6,293 bases of DNA from assembly GCA_017419325.1 (NCBI GenBank), contig JAFOLN010000304.1:1-6293 (forward strand), read 5' to 3'. This document shows positions 1 through 6,267 of this stretch, piece by piece. This DNA is from Clostridia bacterium. GTDB taxonomy: Bacteria > Bacillota > Clostridia > Oscillospirales > RGIG577. The translations under genes and the position numbers were made by a program. A model generated the notes under the pieces. It was not told where the DNA came from, did no database searches, and saw nothing but the letters and a program-made list of their open reading frames with translations. How positions within the stretch are numbered: position 1 is the first letter of the stretch; every line of letters starts with the position of its first letter.

Positions 1-2
1 GC

Positions 3-1409
3 TTATGCGTTCTCGTATTTCCACTTAACGCCCTCCTTCGTGTCAAGAAGGATTATGCCGCGTGATTTGAGCTCGTCTCTTATCTCGTCGGCGCGGGCGA
101 AGTTCTTCGCCTTTCTCGCCGCCTGACGCTCGTCTATGAGCGCCTGCACCTCGTCGTCTATGGACGCCGTCTTGTCCGCAACGCCGAGTCCCAGCACACC
201 GCACAGCTCATCGTACATGGACTTGGCCGCTTCTATGGCGGTCTTATTCTTCGTGTCAAGGTTCATGTAGGTGTTTATGTCGCGCACAAGGTCGAATATC
301 ACGCTTATGGCGTCGGCGGTGTTAAGGTCGTCGTCCATGGCCTCAATAAAGCGGTCTCTGAACTTTGCAAGGCCGTCTATGAATGCGCGGTCGCGCTCGT
401 CGGGCTCTGCGTCCACGGGAGCCTTCAGGACATATTCCATGTTCTCCTTGCAGTTGTAGAGGCGCTCAAGCGACGCCTTCGCCATCTCGATGGTGTCGGC
501 GGTGTAGTTTATGGGGCTCTTGTAATGCGCCGACAGCATGAAGAAGCGTATCGGCTCGTAGCCGTATTTTTCGGCCACGTCGCGCACGGTGAAGAAGTTT
601 CCGAGAGACTTCGACATCTTCGTATTGTCCACGTTTATATAGCCGTTGTGCATCCAGTAATGAGCGAACTCCACGCCGTTCGCCGCTTCCGACTGGGCGA
701 TCTCGTTCTCATGGTGGGGGAACACAAGGTCCTTGCCGCCGCAGTGGATGTCTATGGTCTTTCCGAGATAGCGGTTCGCCATGGCGGAGCACTCGATGTG
801 CCAGCCGGGGCGGCCGTGTCCCCAGGGGCTCTCCCAATAGGGCTCGCCCGGCTTTGCCGCCTTCCAGAGGGCAAAGTCGGCGGGGTCGCGCTTCACGTCG
901 GTCACCTCGATGCGCGCGCCCATGTCAAGGTCGTCAAGGGGCTGATGGGAAAGCTTGCCGTAGGGTCTGAACTTGCGGGTGCTGTAATAAACGTCGCCGC
1001 CGCTCTCGTAGGCGTAGCCCTTGTCTATGAGCGTCTTTACAAGCTCAATTATGGCGTCAATGTTCTCCGTGGCCTTCGGATGGACGGTCGCGGGGCGGAT
1101 GCCAAGGCCCTTCGCGTCAATGTAGTACTCGTCGATATACTTCTTTGCCACCTCGGCGGAGGATATGCCCTCCTCGTTCGCCTTCTTTATTATCTTGTCG
1201 TCCACATCGGTGAAATTCTGCACGAACTTTACGCCGTAGCCGCGATATTCAAGATATCTGCGCAGCGTGTCAAAGATGATAAAGGGGCGGGCGTTGCCTA
1301 TATGGAAAAAGTTGTATACCGTAGGGCCGCAGGCGTAGATTTTGACCTCGTTTTTGTCCATCGGCACAAATTCTTCTTTTTGATTTGTTAGCGTATTGAA
1401 TACCTTCAT
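3..1409 (-). CDS. cysS: Cysteinyl-tRNA synthetase (CysRS), complete
   Basis: Class I aminoacyl-tRNA synthetase that activates cysteine with ATP and charges tRNA-Cys in the cytoplasm. The 468 residues match the usual family length. The catalytic Rossmann domain carries the HIGH-type motif HIGN at residues 36-39 and KMSKS at 264-268. The four zinc ligands that select cysteine by its thiol are all present: C27 (in ACGPT), C207 (in HIECSAM), H232 and E236 (in PHHENE). The DALR-like helical region and the tRNA-binding C-terminus follow, ending in a basic, helix-rich segment and a WKYENA tail. The ATG start at 1407-1409 has an AAGGAGG ribosome binding site (1418-1424) 8 bases upstream. The stop is TAA at 3-5. 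The gene is separated from the pgsA operon by its own promoter and T-box leader, so expression should rise when tRNA-Cys is uncharged. I see nothing broken or unusual in the protein. Confidence 0.98.
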   Translation of the reverse strand: MKVFNTLTNQKEEFVPMDKNEVKIYACGPTVYNFFHIGNARPFIIFDTLRRYLEYRGYGVKFVQNFTDVDDKIIKKANEEGISSAEVAKKYIDEYYIDAKGLGIRPATVHPKATENIDAIIELVKTLIDKGYAYESGGDVYYSTRKFRPYGKLSHQPLDDLDMGARIEVTDVKRDPADFALWKAAKPGEPYWESPWGHGRPGWHIECSAMANRYLGKTIDIHCGGKDLVFPHHENEIAQSEAANGVEFAHYWMHNGYINVDNTKMSKSLGNFFTVRDVAEKYGYEPIRFFMLSAHYKSPINYTADTIEMAKASLERLYNCKENMEYVLKAPVDAEPDERDRAFIDGLAKFRDRFIEAMDDDLNTADAISVIFDLVRDINTYMNLDTKNKTAIEAAKSMYDELCGVLGLGVADKTASIDDEVQALIDERQAARKAKNFARADEIRDELKSRGIILLDTKEGVKWKYENA

Positions 1410-1433
1410 TATGTATGCCTCCTTCTTATTTAC

Positions 1434-1465
1434 AAAAAAACCGCCCCTGAATACACAGAGGCGGT
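1434..1465 (-). terminator. Intrinsic terminator of the cysS T-box leader
   Basis: The RNA arm ACCGCCUCUG (1456-1465) pairs with CAGGGGCGGU (1440-1449). This gives a 10-bp stem with one G-U pair and a 6-base loop, followed directly by a run of U (1434-1440). The 5' arm uses the same bases (1457-1464) that form the 3' side of the antiterminator, so the two structures exclude each other, as the T-box mechanism requires. The cysS ribosome binding site lies just beyond the U run. Confidence 0.96.
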
Positions 1466-1670
1466 CATAATATACCGCGGTTCCACCCTGATTTATAACT
1501 TAAAACTTAGGCTAAGACCTGTAACGCGGTCAGACGTGACGGACTACTGTTATTTCGCCCGCCCGGCTCCCGAATGCACTTCGCAGACAGCCCGCTTTAT
1601 GCGCCTTTCACCACGGGGGCGCACTCTCTTGTGAAAGAAGTCCGTCTGTTACTCTTTCGTTCATCGCCTT
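1434..1670 (-). ncRNA. T-box riboswitch (tRNA-Cys-sensing leader of cysS)
   Basis: Cis-acting leader RNA that binds uncharged tRNA and decides between antitermination and termination. Stem I: lower helix CGAA (1656-1659) with UUCG (1571-1574); loop-E-like AGUA (1650-1653) facing GAA (1580-1582); specifier triplet UGC (1576-1578) followed by A; next helix CAGAC (1644-1648) with GUCUG (1584-1588). The distal part has AGAGA (1625-1629) and an apical hairpin UGCGCC (1618-1623) with GGCGCA (1600-1605), whose loop contains GGUGAAA; these are the two tRNA-elbow-binding motifs of the family. The T-box sequence AGGGUGGAACCGCGG (1475-1489) forms the antiterminator: AGGG (1486-1489) with CUCU (1457-1460), a 7-base bulge UGGAACC (1479-1485), and GCGG (1475-1478) with CCGC (1461-1464). 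Specifier UGC encodes Cys, and UGGA can pair with the UCCA end of tRNA-Cys (discriminator U73). Both agree with the downstream gene. Confidence 0.97.
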
Positions 1671-1696
1671 TATAATATATAAGCTTAGTATATTAT

Positions 1697-1725
1697 AGTA
1701 TATACATTATTTCATTAAATTGCAA
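1697..1725 (-). promoter_or_regulatory. Candidate sigma-A promoter for the cysS leader
   Basis: TTGCAA (1720-1725) as -35 and TATACT (1697-1702) as -10 are separated by 17 bases in a very AT-rich stretch, immediately after the pgsA stop codon (1729-1731). A start near 1690 would put the T-box stem I about 20-30 bases into the transcript. An alternative -10, TATAAT (1692-1697), overlaps but has no good -35 at the right distance. The assignment rests on sequence match only. Confidence 0.7.
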
Positions 1726-1728
1726 GCG

Positions 1729-2283
1729 TCACTTTACCTTTTTTAAAAGCTCCCGGTTCTTGTATATGTAATCCACGCCGGACGCTACGGTAATTATGAG
1801 CACGACCACGTTAAGAACAAGGTTCACGCTCACCGCGCCGATATAAAAATCGCGCCAGCCGAAGAGAAGCAGATATATTATGGCTATCATCTGCACCGTG
1901 GTCTTAATCTTGCCGAAGTAGCTTGCGGCTATAATGCGTCCCGCGGCCGCCGCCACGGTGCGAAGCGCCGTAACGATAAGCTCACGCGCCACTACCACCA
2001 TGACCATCCACGCAGGCGAAAGGGACGCGTCCACAAAGCCTATGAACGCCGCAATCACCAGCAGCTTGTCTGCGAGGGGGTCGGCGAACTTGCCGAAGTC
2101 GGTCACCTGATTGTACTTCCTTGCAATGTATCCGTCGAGAAAGTCGGTTATCGACGCCACGATAAACACAACGCAGGCCGTATAGTACGACCACTCCTTC
2201 GCAATATAGAAAAATATCATGAAAACAGGAATAAGTACTATCCTGAACAGGGTAAGTTTATTTGCCGTTGTAATGACGATCAC
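1729..2283 (-). CDS. pgsA: CDP-diacylglycerol-glycerol-3-phosphate 3-phosphatidyltransferase (PGP synthase)
   Basis: Integral membrane enzyme that joins CDP-diacylglycerol and glycerol-3-phosphate to give phosphatidylglycerol phosphate, the committed step to phosphatidylglycerol and cardiolipin. The CDP-alcohol phosphotransferase signature D-x2-D-G-x2-A-R-x8-G-x3-D-x3-D is complete: D47, D50, G51, A54, R55, G64, D68, D72. The metal-binding aspartates are all present. The N-terminal NKLTLFRI (8-15) is typical of PgsA. Several hydrophobic segments (about 12-28, 33-46, 74-86, 91-112, 128-142, 147-168) fit a six-helix membrane protein, and the basic C-terminus should face the cytoplasm. At 184 residues it has normal family length. 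The start is GTG (2281-2283), supported by GAGGA (2291-2295) 7 bases upstream. It is the last gene of the recA-side operon, 36 bases after rimO. Other CDP-alcohol transferases such as PssA are possible but fit less well. Confidence 0.93.
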   Translation of the reverse strand: MIVITTANKLTLFRIVLIPVFMIFFYIAKEWSYYTACVVFIVASITDFLDGYIARKYNQVTDFGKFADPLADKLLVIAAFIGFVDASLSPAWMVMVVVARELIVTALRTVAAAAGRIIAASYFGKIKTTVQMIAIIYLLLFGWRDFYIGAVSVNLVLNVVVLIITVASGVDYIYKNRELLKKVK

Positions 2284-2290
2284 TCCAAAT

Positions 2291-2295
2291 TCCTC
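2291..2295 (-). promoter_or_regulatory. Ribosome binding site fixing the GTG start of pgsA
   Basis: GAGGA lies 7 bases before the GTG codon at 2281-2283. No ATG in this frame is better placed, and the family's conserved N-terminus begins right after this start. The site directly follows the hairpin at 2297-2311. Confidence 0.75.
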
Positions 2296-2296
2296 A

Positions 2297-2311
2297 CGCC
2301 CTTTTCGGGCG
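2297..2311 (-). other. Intercistronic hairpin between rimO and pgsA
   Basis: In the transcript CGCCC (2307-2311) pairs with GGGCG (2297-2301) around the loop GAAAA. An extra G-U pair (2312 with 2296) can close the base. It sits in the 36-base rimO-pgsA gap and stops one base short of the pgsA ribosome binding site. No U run follows, so it is not an intrinsic terminator. It may affect mRNA stability or pgsA translation, but that is inference. Confidence 0.55.
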
Positions 2312-2319
2312 CTTTGATG

Positions 2320-3672
2320 CTATTCCTCGTCGGGGTCGTATTCCGCGTCGCGGCCATACATATCGTGCTCGTTTGCGTCGAGTATCTGCACGGACAGGAT
2401 GTCTCCCGGCTTGGGATAAGCCATGGAGCCGAAGTATACGAGGCCGTCCACATCGGGCGATTCGCCGTAGGTGCGCCCGTAGTAGAGGTTCATCTCCGTG
2501 TCGAAGCCGTCCACCATAACGTCCATCGACGTGCCTATGCGGGCTTTGAGCTTTTCAAGCGAAATTTTCGCCTGCGCCTCCATTACGGCCGCCGCCCGCG
2601 CCTCCTTCACGTCGTCGGGAAGCTGCGCGCGCATATGGTACGCGTCGGTGCCCTCCATGGGCGAGAAGGCGAACGCGCCGAGGCGGTCGAATTTTATCTT
2701 CTCTATGAAGGCCATAAGCGCCCCGAACTCCTCCTCTGTTTCGCTGGGAAATCCCGTGATGACCGTTGTGCGTATCACCGCGTCGGGGAGCATTTTTCTT
2801 ATGTTGTTAAAGAGTATCTCAAGGCGGTAGGGATTTCCGAGACGCCCCATCTTCTTAAGTATGCGCGTCTCCGAATGCTGTATCGGTATGTCGAAGTAGT
2901 GAACCACCTTGTCGCAGTCGCGCATTACCTTCAACAGGTCGCCGTGTACTCTTTCGGGGTACATATACTGAAGACGTATGCGCTTTATGCCCTCTATTTC
3001 GTTCAACAGGGGCAGAAGGTCGCGTATCTTATATTCGTTATAGAGGTCGATGCCGTATTTCGTTACGTCCTGCGCCACAAGGATTATCTCCTTTACGCCC
3101 ATGCCCGCAAGCATCTTCGCCTCCTCGACTATCTCCTCCACGGGGCGGCTCCTGAATATGCCGCGTATCTCCGGGATGAGGCAGTAGGAGCATATGTTGT
3201 CGCAGCCGTCGGCAATCTTTATGTATGCGTAATGGCCGGGATTTGTAAGCACGCGCTTCTGTGAAACGGCCACCTTGTCGTTCTTGTCCTCGAAGCTGTC
3301 GTACTGCTCTCCCGCGTAAGCCGCCTTTACGGCGCTTACAACCGCGTCGCCGCTTCCCACGCCGATGAACGCGTCCACCTCGGGGAACTGCTCGCGTATC
3401 TCGGTCTCGAAAAGCTCCGAAAGGCACCCCGCCACCACAAGACCGCGCGCACTGCCGGTTTTCTTATACTCGGCCATCTCAAGAATGGTGTCAATGGCCT
3501 CCTTCTGCGCCGCCTCGATAAAGGCGCAGGTGTTTATGACGATAACGTCCGCTTCGGCGGCGTCGCCCACGATGTCAAAGCCGGCCTCATCGATAAGCGC
3601 CAGCATTCCTTCAGAGTCGCACAGGTTTTTGGGACATCCCAAAGATACAAGCCCCACTTTGATCTTTTCCAT
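2320..3672 (-). CDS. rimO: Ribosomal protein S12 methylthiotransferase RimO
   Basis: Radical SAM enzyme with two Fe-S clusters that adds a methylthio group to the beta carbon of the conserved aspartate of ribosomal protein S12. Domains in order: UPF0004 N-terminal domain (about 5-105) with the cluster cysteines C13 (SLGCPKN), C49 (NTCAF) and C83 (AGCLSE); radical SAM barrel (about 145-365) with the C-x3-C-x2-C motif at C157, C161 and C164; C-terminal TRAM domain (about 370-435). The SLGCPKN opening and the HYFDIPIQH segment (258-266) favour RimO over the related tRNA enzymes MiaB and MtaB. The 450 residues are normal for the family. An additional cysteine, C18, follows the first motif where many relatives have valine. 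The ATG (3670-3672) has a strong AGGGGGAG site (3678-3685) 5 bases upstream. It starts 19 bases after recX and leads into pgsA, so it is probably cotranscribed with both. Confidence 0.96.
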   Translation of the reverse strand: MEKIKVGLVSLGCPKNLCDSEGMLALIDEAGFDIVGDAAEADVIVINTCAFIEAAQKEAIDTILEMAEYKKTGSARGLVVAGCLSELFETEIREQFPEVDAFIGVGSGDAVVSAVKAAYAGEQYDSFEDKNDKVAVSQKRVLTNPGHYAYIKIADGCDNICSYCLIPEIRGIFRSRPVEEIVEEAKMLAGMGVKEIILVAQDVTKYGIDLYNEYKIRDLLPLLNEIEGIKRIRLQYMYPERVHGDLLKVMRDCDKVVHYFDIPIQHSETRILKKMGRLGNPYRLEILFNNIRKMLPDAVIRTTVITGFPSETEEEFGALMAFIEKIKFDRLGAFAFSPMEGTDAYHMRAQLPDDVKEARAAAVMEAQAKISLEKLKARIGTSMDVMVDGFDTEMNLYYGRTYGESPDVDGLVYFGSMAYPKPGDILSVQILDANEHDMYGRDAEYDPDEE

Positions 3673-3691
3673 GACTACTCCCCCTAAATTA

Positions 3692-4306
3692 TTAAAAAAT
3701 TTCCTCTAAAGCCTCTCGTATATCGCCGTATTCATGACCGCAGCGAAGAAGATACGCAAAGAACTTGTCGTAGTCCCTGTCCTTTTCGCTCCGCGCGGTC
3801 TTAAGCTTCTTTTTCGCAAGCAGAAGCGCCTTCGCCGCCATATCCTCCGGCGCCTCGCTGTCGGCGGCCTCGTTTGCCGTCTCCCGGTCAATGCCCTTTT
3901 TCATAAGCTCCATGACGACGCGCCGCCTGCCGTAGAGCTTCTTATTATATAAATAGAAGGCAAGCTTCGCGGCGTATGACTCGTCGCTTACAACGCCCTC
4001 GTCACAGAGAGCCTCCACCGCCGTCCGCGCCGCCGTTTCGTCAAAGCCCGCGCGCATGAGCCTCTCCGTAAGCGCGGCCTTCGATTTATCGGAATAGTCG
4101 AGAAGGCTCAAGGCCTTTCTCTTCGCCGCGCGAATGCTTTCGGCGCGAAGGAGCGCGGAAAGCGCCTCGTCACTAAGCTCATCGCCAAGCTCAAAGCCCG
4201 ACTCGTCCCACACCTCGCGGCTTACGCCCAGAACGAATTTGCCGTCCGCGAATATGTTCCTTCTGTTCGGGTCGCCCTTCTGGGGCTCTATCGCTGTTAT
4301 CGTCAT
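3692..4306 (-). CDS. recX: RecX-family regulatory protein
   Basis: Small helical protein that binds RecA filaments and modulates (usually inhibits) RecA activity. The 204 residues fit the longer Gram-positive RecX form. Residues 1-55 make a basic/acidic N-terminal extension (with NIFADGKFVLGVS at about 17-29). Three-helix RecX repeats follow: about 57-111 (ending DEGVVSDESYA), 113-149 (containing YGRRRVVMELMKKGI), and a degenerate third repeat at about 155-204 (ending YGDIREALEEIF). The ATG (4304-4306) follows the recA stop by 11 bases, and its AAGG ribosome binding site (4316-4319) overlaps that stop codon, which suggests translational coupling to recA. The adjacency to recA is the strongest support besides the repeat pattern. 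The stop is TAA at 3692-3694. Nothing looks broken. Confidence 0.92.
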   Translation of the reverse strand: MTITAIEPQKGDPNRRNIFADGKFVLGVSREVWDESGFELGDELSDEALSALLRAESIRAAKRKALSLLDYSDKSKAALTERLMRAGFDETAARTAVEALCDEGVVSDESYAAKLAFYLYNKKLYGRRRVVMELMKKGIDRETANEAADSEAPEDMAAKALLLAKKKLKTARSEKDRDYDKFFAYLLRCGHEYGDIREALEEIF

Positions 4307-4317
4307 AGCGGAAGACC

Positions 4318-5400
4318 TTATTCGTCGTCATCGGCGGAAATGTCCACCGACACCTCCGCGCCCTTCTTCGCGGCGGCCTTCTTCGCGCCCTTTCTGGGCG
4401 ACGATATGTTCTTTAACGCCTCGGGGTCGGACATTACCTTGGCCTCTATCTCCGCGTAAAGCTCGGGGTTGCTCTTTATGTATTCCTTCGCGTTGTCGCG
4501 TCCCTGACCGAGTCTTAACTCCCCGTAGGAGTACCACGAGCCGCCCTTCTGAACTATGCCGAGCTTCTCCGCTATATCAAGAAGCTCGCCCTCGCGGGAT
4601 ATGCCCTTTCCGTATATCATGTCGAACTCCGCCTCGCGGTAGGGGGCGGATATCTTGCTCTTTACCACCTTTACTCTCGTGCGGTTGCCTATTACCTCGC
4701 TTCCGCTCTTTATCTGCTCGCCGCGGCGCACGTCAAGGCGCACGGAGGAGTAGAACTTGAGCGCCATGCCGCCCGTCGTCACCTCGGGATTGCCGTACAT
4801 AACGCCTATCTTCTGACGAAGCTGGTTTATGAATATTACAGCCACATTAGCCTTGTTTATATAGCCCGCAAGCTTCTTTAACGCCTGCGACATCATGCGG
4901 GCGTGTCTGCCCACATGGGTGTCGCCCATGTCGCCGTCCAGCTCCGCGCTCGAAACGAGGGCCGCAACGGAGTCTATTACAATGGCGTCGATGGCGTTCG
5001 AGCGCACAAGCGCCTCAACTATCTCAAAGGCCTGCTCGCCGCTGTCGGGCTGGCTTACGAGAAGCGCGTCCATATCGACGCCGATGGCCGCCGCGTATTC
5101 GGGGTCAAGGGCATGCTCCGCGTCGATGAACGCAACGATGCCGCCCTGCTTCTGCGCCGACGCGAGTATGTGAAGCGCCACCGTCGTCTTGCCCGACGAT
5201 TCGGGGCCGTATATCTCGGTTATGCGTCCGCGGGGTATGCCGCCGCGCCCCAGAGCAAGGTCGATGGTGAGCGAGCCCGTGGGGATTACCTCAACGTCCT
5301 CGACTCTGTCCTCGCTCATTTTTATTACAGTGCCCTTGCCGTATGTCTTGTCAAGCTGACTTATTACAGTATCAAGTACCTTCTGCTTATTGGGATCCAT
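4318..5400 (-). CDS. recA: Recombinase RecA, complete
   Basis: DNA-dependent ATPase that forms filaments on single-stranded DNA, pairs and exchanges homologous strands, and acts as co-protease for LexA-type repressors. The 360 residues match the family. Visible elements: N-terminal helix for filament contacts (1-30); Walker A GPESSGKTT (65-73, K71); catalytic E95 in FIDAEHALDP; Walker B-type VIDSVAALV (141-149, D143); DNA-binding loop L1 near DGDMGDTHVG (155-164); loop L2 near RQKIGVMYGNPEVTTGG (195-211) preceded by the ATP-sensing Q193; C-terminal domain to about 330; then a Lys/Ala-rich linker and an acidic tail (DISADDDE). The ATG (5398-5400) has GGAG (5409-5412) 8 bases upstream. Only 18 bases separate it from prmC, so transcription probably comes from upstream or from inside prmC. 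I saw no GAAC-N4-GTTC LexA box near it. Confidence 0.99.
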   Translation of the reverse strand: MDPNKQKVLDTVISQLDKTYGKGTVIKMSEDRVEDVEVIPTGSLTIDLALGRGGIPRGRITEIYGPESSGKTTVALHILASAQKQGGIVAFIDAEHALDPEYAAAIGVDMDALLVSQPDSGEQAFEIVEALVRSNAIDAIVIDSVAALVSSAELDGDMGDTHVGRHARMMSQALKKLAGYINKANVAVIFINQLRQKIGVMYGNPEVTTGGMALKFYSSVRLDVRRGEQIKSGSEVIGNRTRVKVVKSKISAPYREAEFDMIYGKGISREGELLDIAEKLGIVQKGGSWYSYGELRLGQGRDNAKEYIKSNPELYAEIEAKVMSDPEALKNISSPRKGAKKAAAKKGAEVSVDISADDDE

Positions 5401-5418
5401 GCTCTTTTCTCCGTTTCG

Positions 5419-6267
5419 TTATATTTTTTCCGTGACGCGCCGCGCAAGTATTATGCGCATATTGCCCGAATAGTCGGGATAAACGCGCGCGTCCTTATAT
5501 CCGTTTTCGTTAAATATTTTTACAATGCTTTCGCATATCTCCGCGCCGCCGCTCTCGTCGCCGCTCTCGAATATCATCACGCCGTCCGGCGAAAGCGCGT
5601 CCTTAAACCGCCTTATGATAACGCGGTAGAACATAAGCCCGTCCTCGCCGCCGAAAAGCGCAAGGGACGGCTCAAAATCTCTGACCCTCGGCTCAAGACT
5701 GTCGCGGTACCCCGTCTTTATATACGGCGGGTTCGAAAGTATTACGTCGAAGCTTTCCCCTGAAAGCTCAAGCGTCCTTACGTCGCCCAGAATGAGCTTC
5801 GCGTCTATGCCCAGCGCGTCCGCGTTTCTTTTCGCGACCTTAAGCGCCGCCTCCGACACGTCGCAGAGCGTCACCCGCGCGCGCGGTCTTTCATGGGCGA
5901 CCGTAAGCCCCACGCAGCCGCTCCCCGTGCAAAGGTCAAGTACGCGGCACGGCGCGTCCGCGGGGATGTGTTCAAGCGCCCGCTCCACCAGAAGCTCCGT
6001 CTCGGCGCGGGGGATAAGCACGTCGGGCGTTACGATGAAGTCAAGCCCGTAAAACCCCCGCTTTCCCGTTATATACGCGGACGGCTCCCCCGCCTCGCAC
6101 CGACGCACCATGAAGAAGAACGTCTCCTCCTCTTCGGGCGTAAGCGCGTCGCGGTATTTTTGTATGAGCCCCGCCGCGTCCGTATGCGCCGTATGCATCA
6201 TAAGCACACGGGCGTCGGCCATGTCTATGCGCCGCGCGGCCTCGCTTAATGCTTCTCTCAGCGTCAA
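5419..6267 (-). CDS. prmC: Peptide chain release factor N5-glutamine methyltransferase PrmC (HemK)
   Basis: SAM-dependent enzyme that methylates the glutamine of the GGQ motif in release factors RF1 and RF2, which is needed for efficient termination. The N-terminal helical substrate-binding domain spans about 1-75 (opening MTLREALSEA). The Rossmann-type methyltransferase domain follows, with TPDVLIPRAETELLVE (80-95), the SAM-binding loop DLCTGSGCVG (111-120), the acidic residue D136 after strand 2, and the hallmark NPPY at 179-182 that contacts the target glutamine. The 282 residues are normal length. The start is TTG (6265-6267), chosen because GGAGGG (6277-6282) lies 9 bases upstream and because the family N-terminus begins here; the frame stays open to the window edge. 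The stop is TAA at 5419-5421. IPRAETE replaces the more common IPRPETE, and ESGDESG replaces a usual EIGYDQG-like segment. I read both as normal lineage variation. Confidence 0.95.
   Translation of the reverse strand: MTLREALSEAARRIDMADARVLMMHTAHTDAAGLIQKYRDALTPEEEETFFFMVRRCEAGEPSAYITGKRGFYGLDFIVTPDVLIPRAETELLVERALEHIPADAPCRVLDLCTGSGCVGLTVAHERPRARVTLCDVSEAALKVAKRNADALGIDAKLILGDVRTLELSGESFDVILSNPPYIKTGYRDSLEPRVRDFEPSLALFGGEDGLMFYRVIIRRFKDALSPDGVMIFESGDESGGAEICESIVKIFNENGYKDARVYPDYSGNMRIILARRVTEKI

Noticed and set aside
666..681. GAAC and GTTC half-sites inside cysS
   Set aside because: The spacer is 8 bases, and the site is within coding sequence that encodes conserved CysRS residues.
525..1391. 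Long plus-strand open frame (288 codons) opposite cysS
   Set aside because: It lies wholly antisense to cysS, which has all its catalytic motifs. Its translation shows no recognisable domain and is rich in V, A, R, L and H as expected for the mirror of a GC-rich gene.
1583..1585. A second UGC in the T-box stem I as alternative specifier
   Set aside because: Two of its bases pair in the CAGAC/GUCUG helix. The UGC at 1576-1578 sits in the open loop after the GAA of the loop-E motif and is followed by A, as the family requires.
1815..1825. GAAC-AAG-GTTC, resembling a LexA box
   Set aside because: The spacer is 3 bases instead of 4 and the site is deep inside pgsA, not at a promoter.
2297..2311. 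Intrinsic terminator between rimO and pgsA
   Set aside because: The hairpin is short (5-6 bp) and is followed by a ribosome binding site, not by a U run.
2314..3264. Long plus-strand open frame (316 codons) opposite rimO
   Set aside because: Mirror frame of rimO with no recognisable domain. Long antisense frames are common opposite genes with GC-rich third codon positions.
4903..5763. Long plus-strand open frame (286 codons) across recA and prmC
   Set aside because: Antisense to two clearly real genes and spans their junction; no supporting motif.
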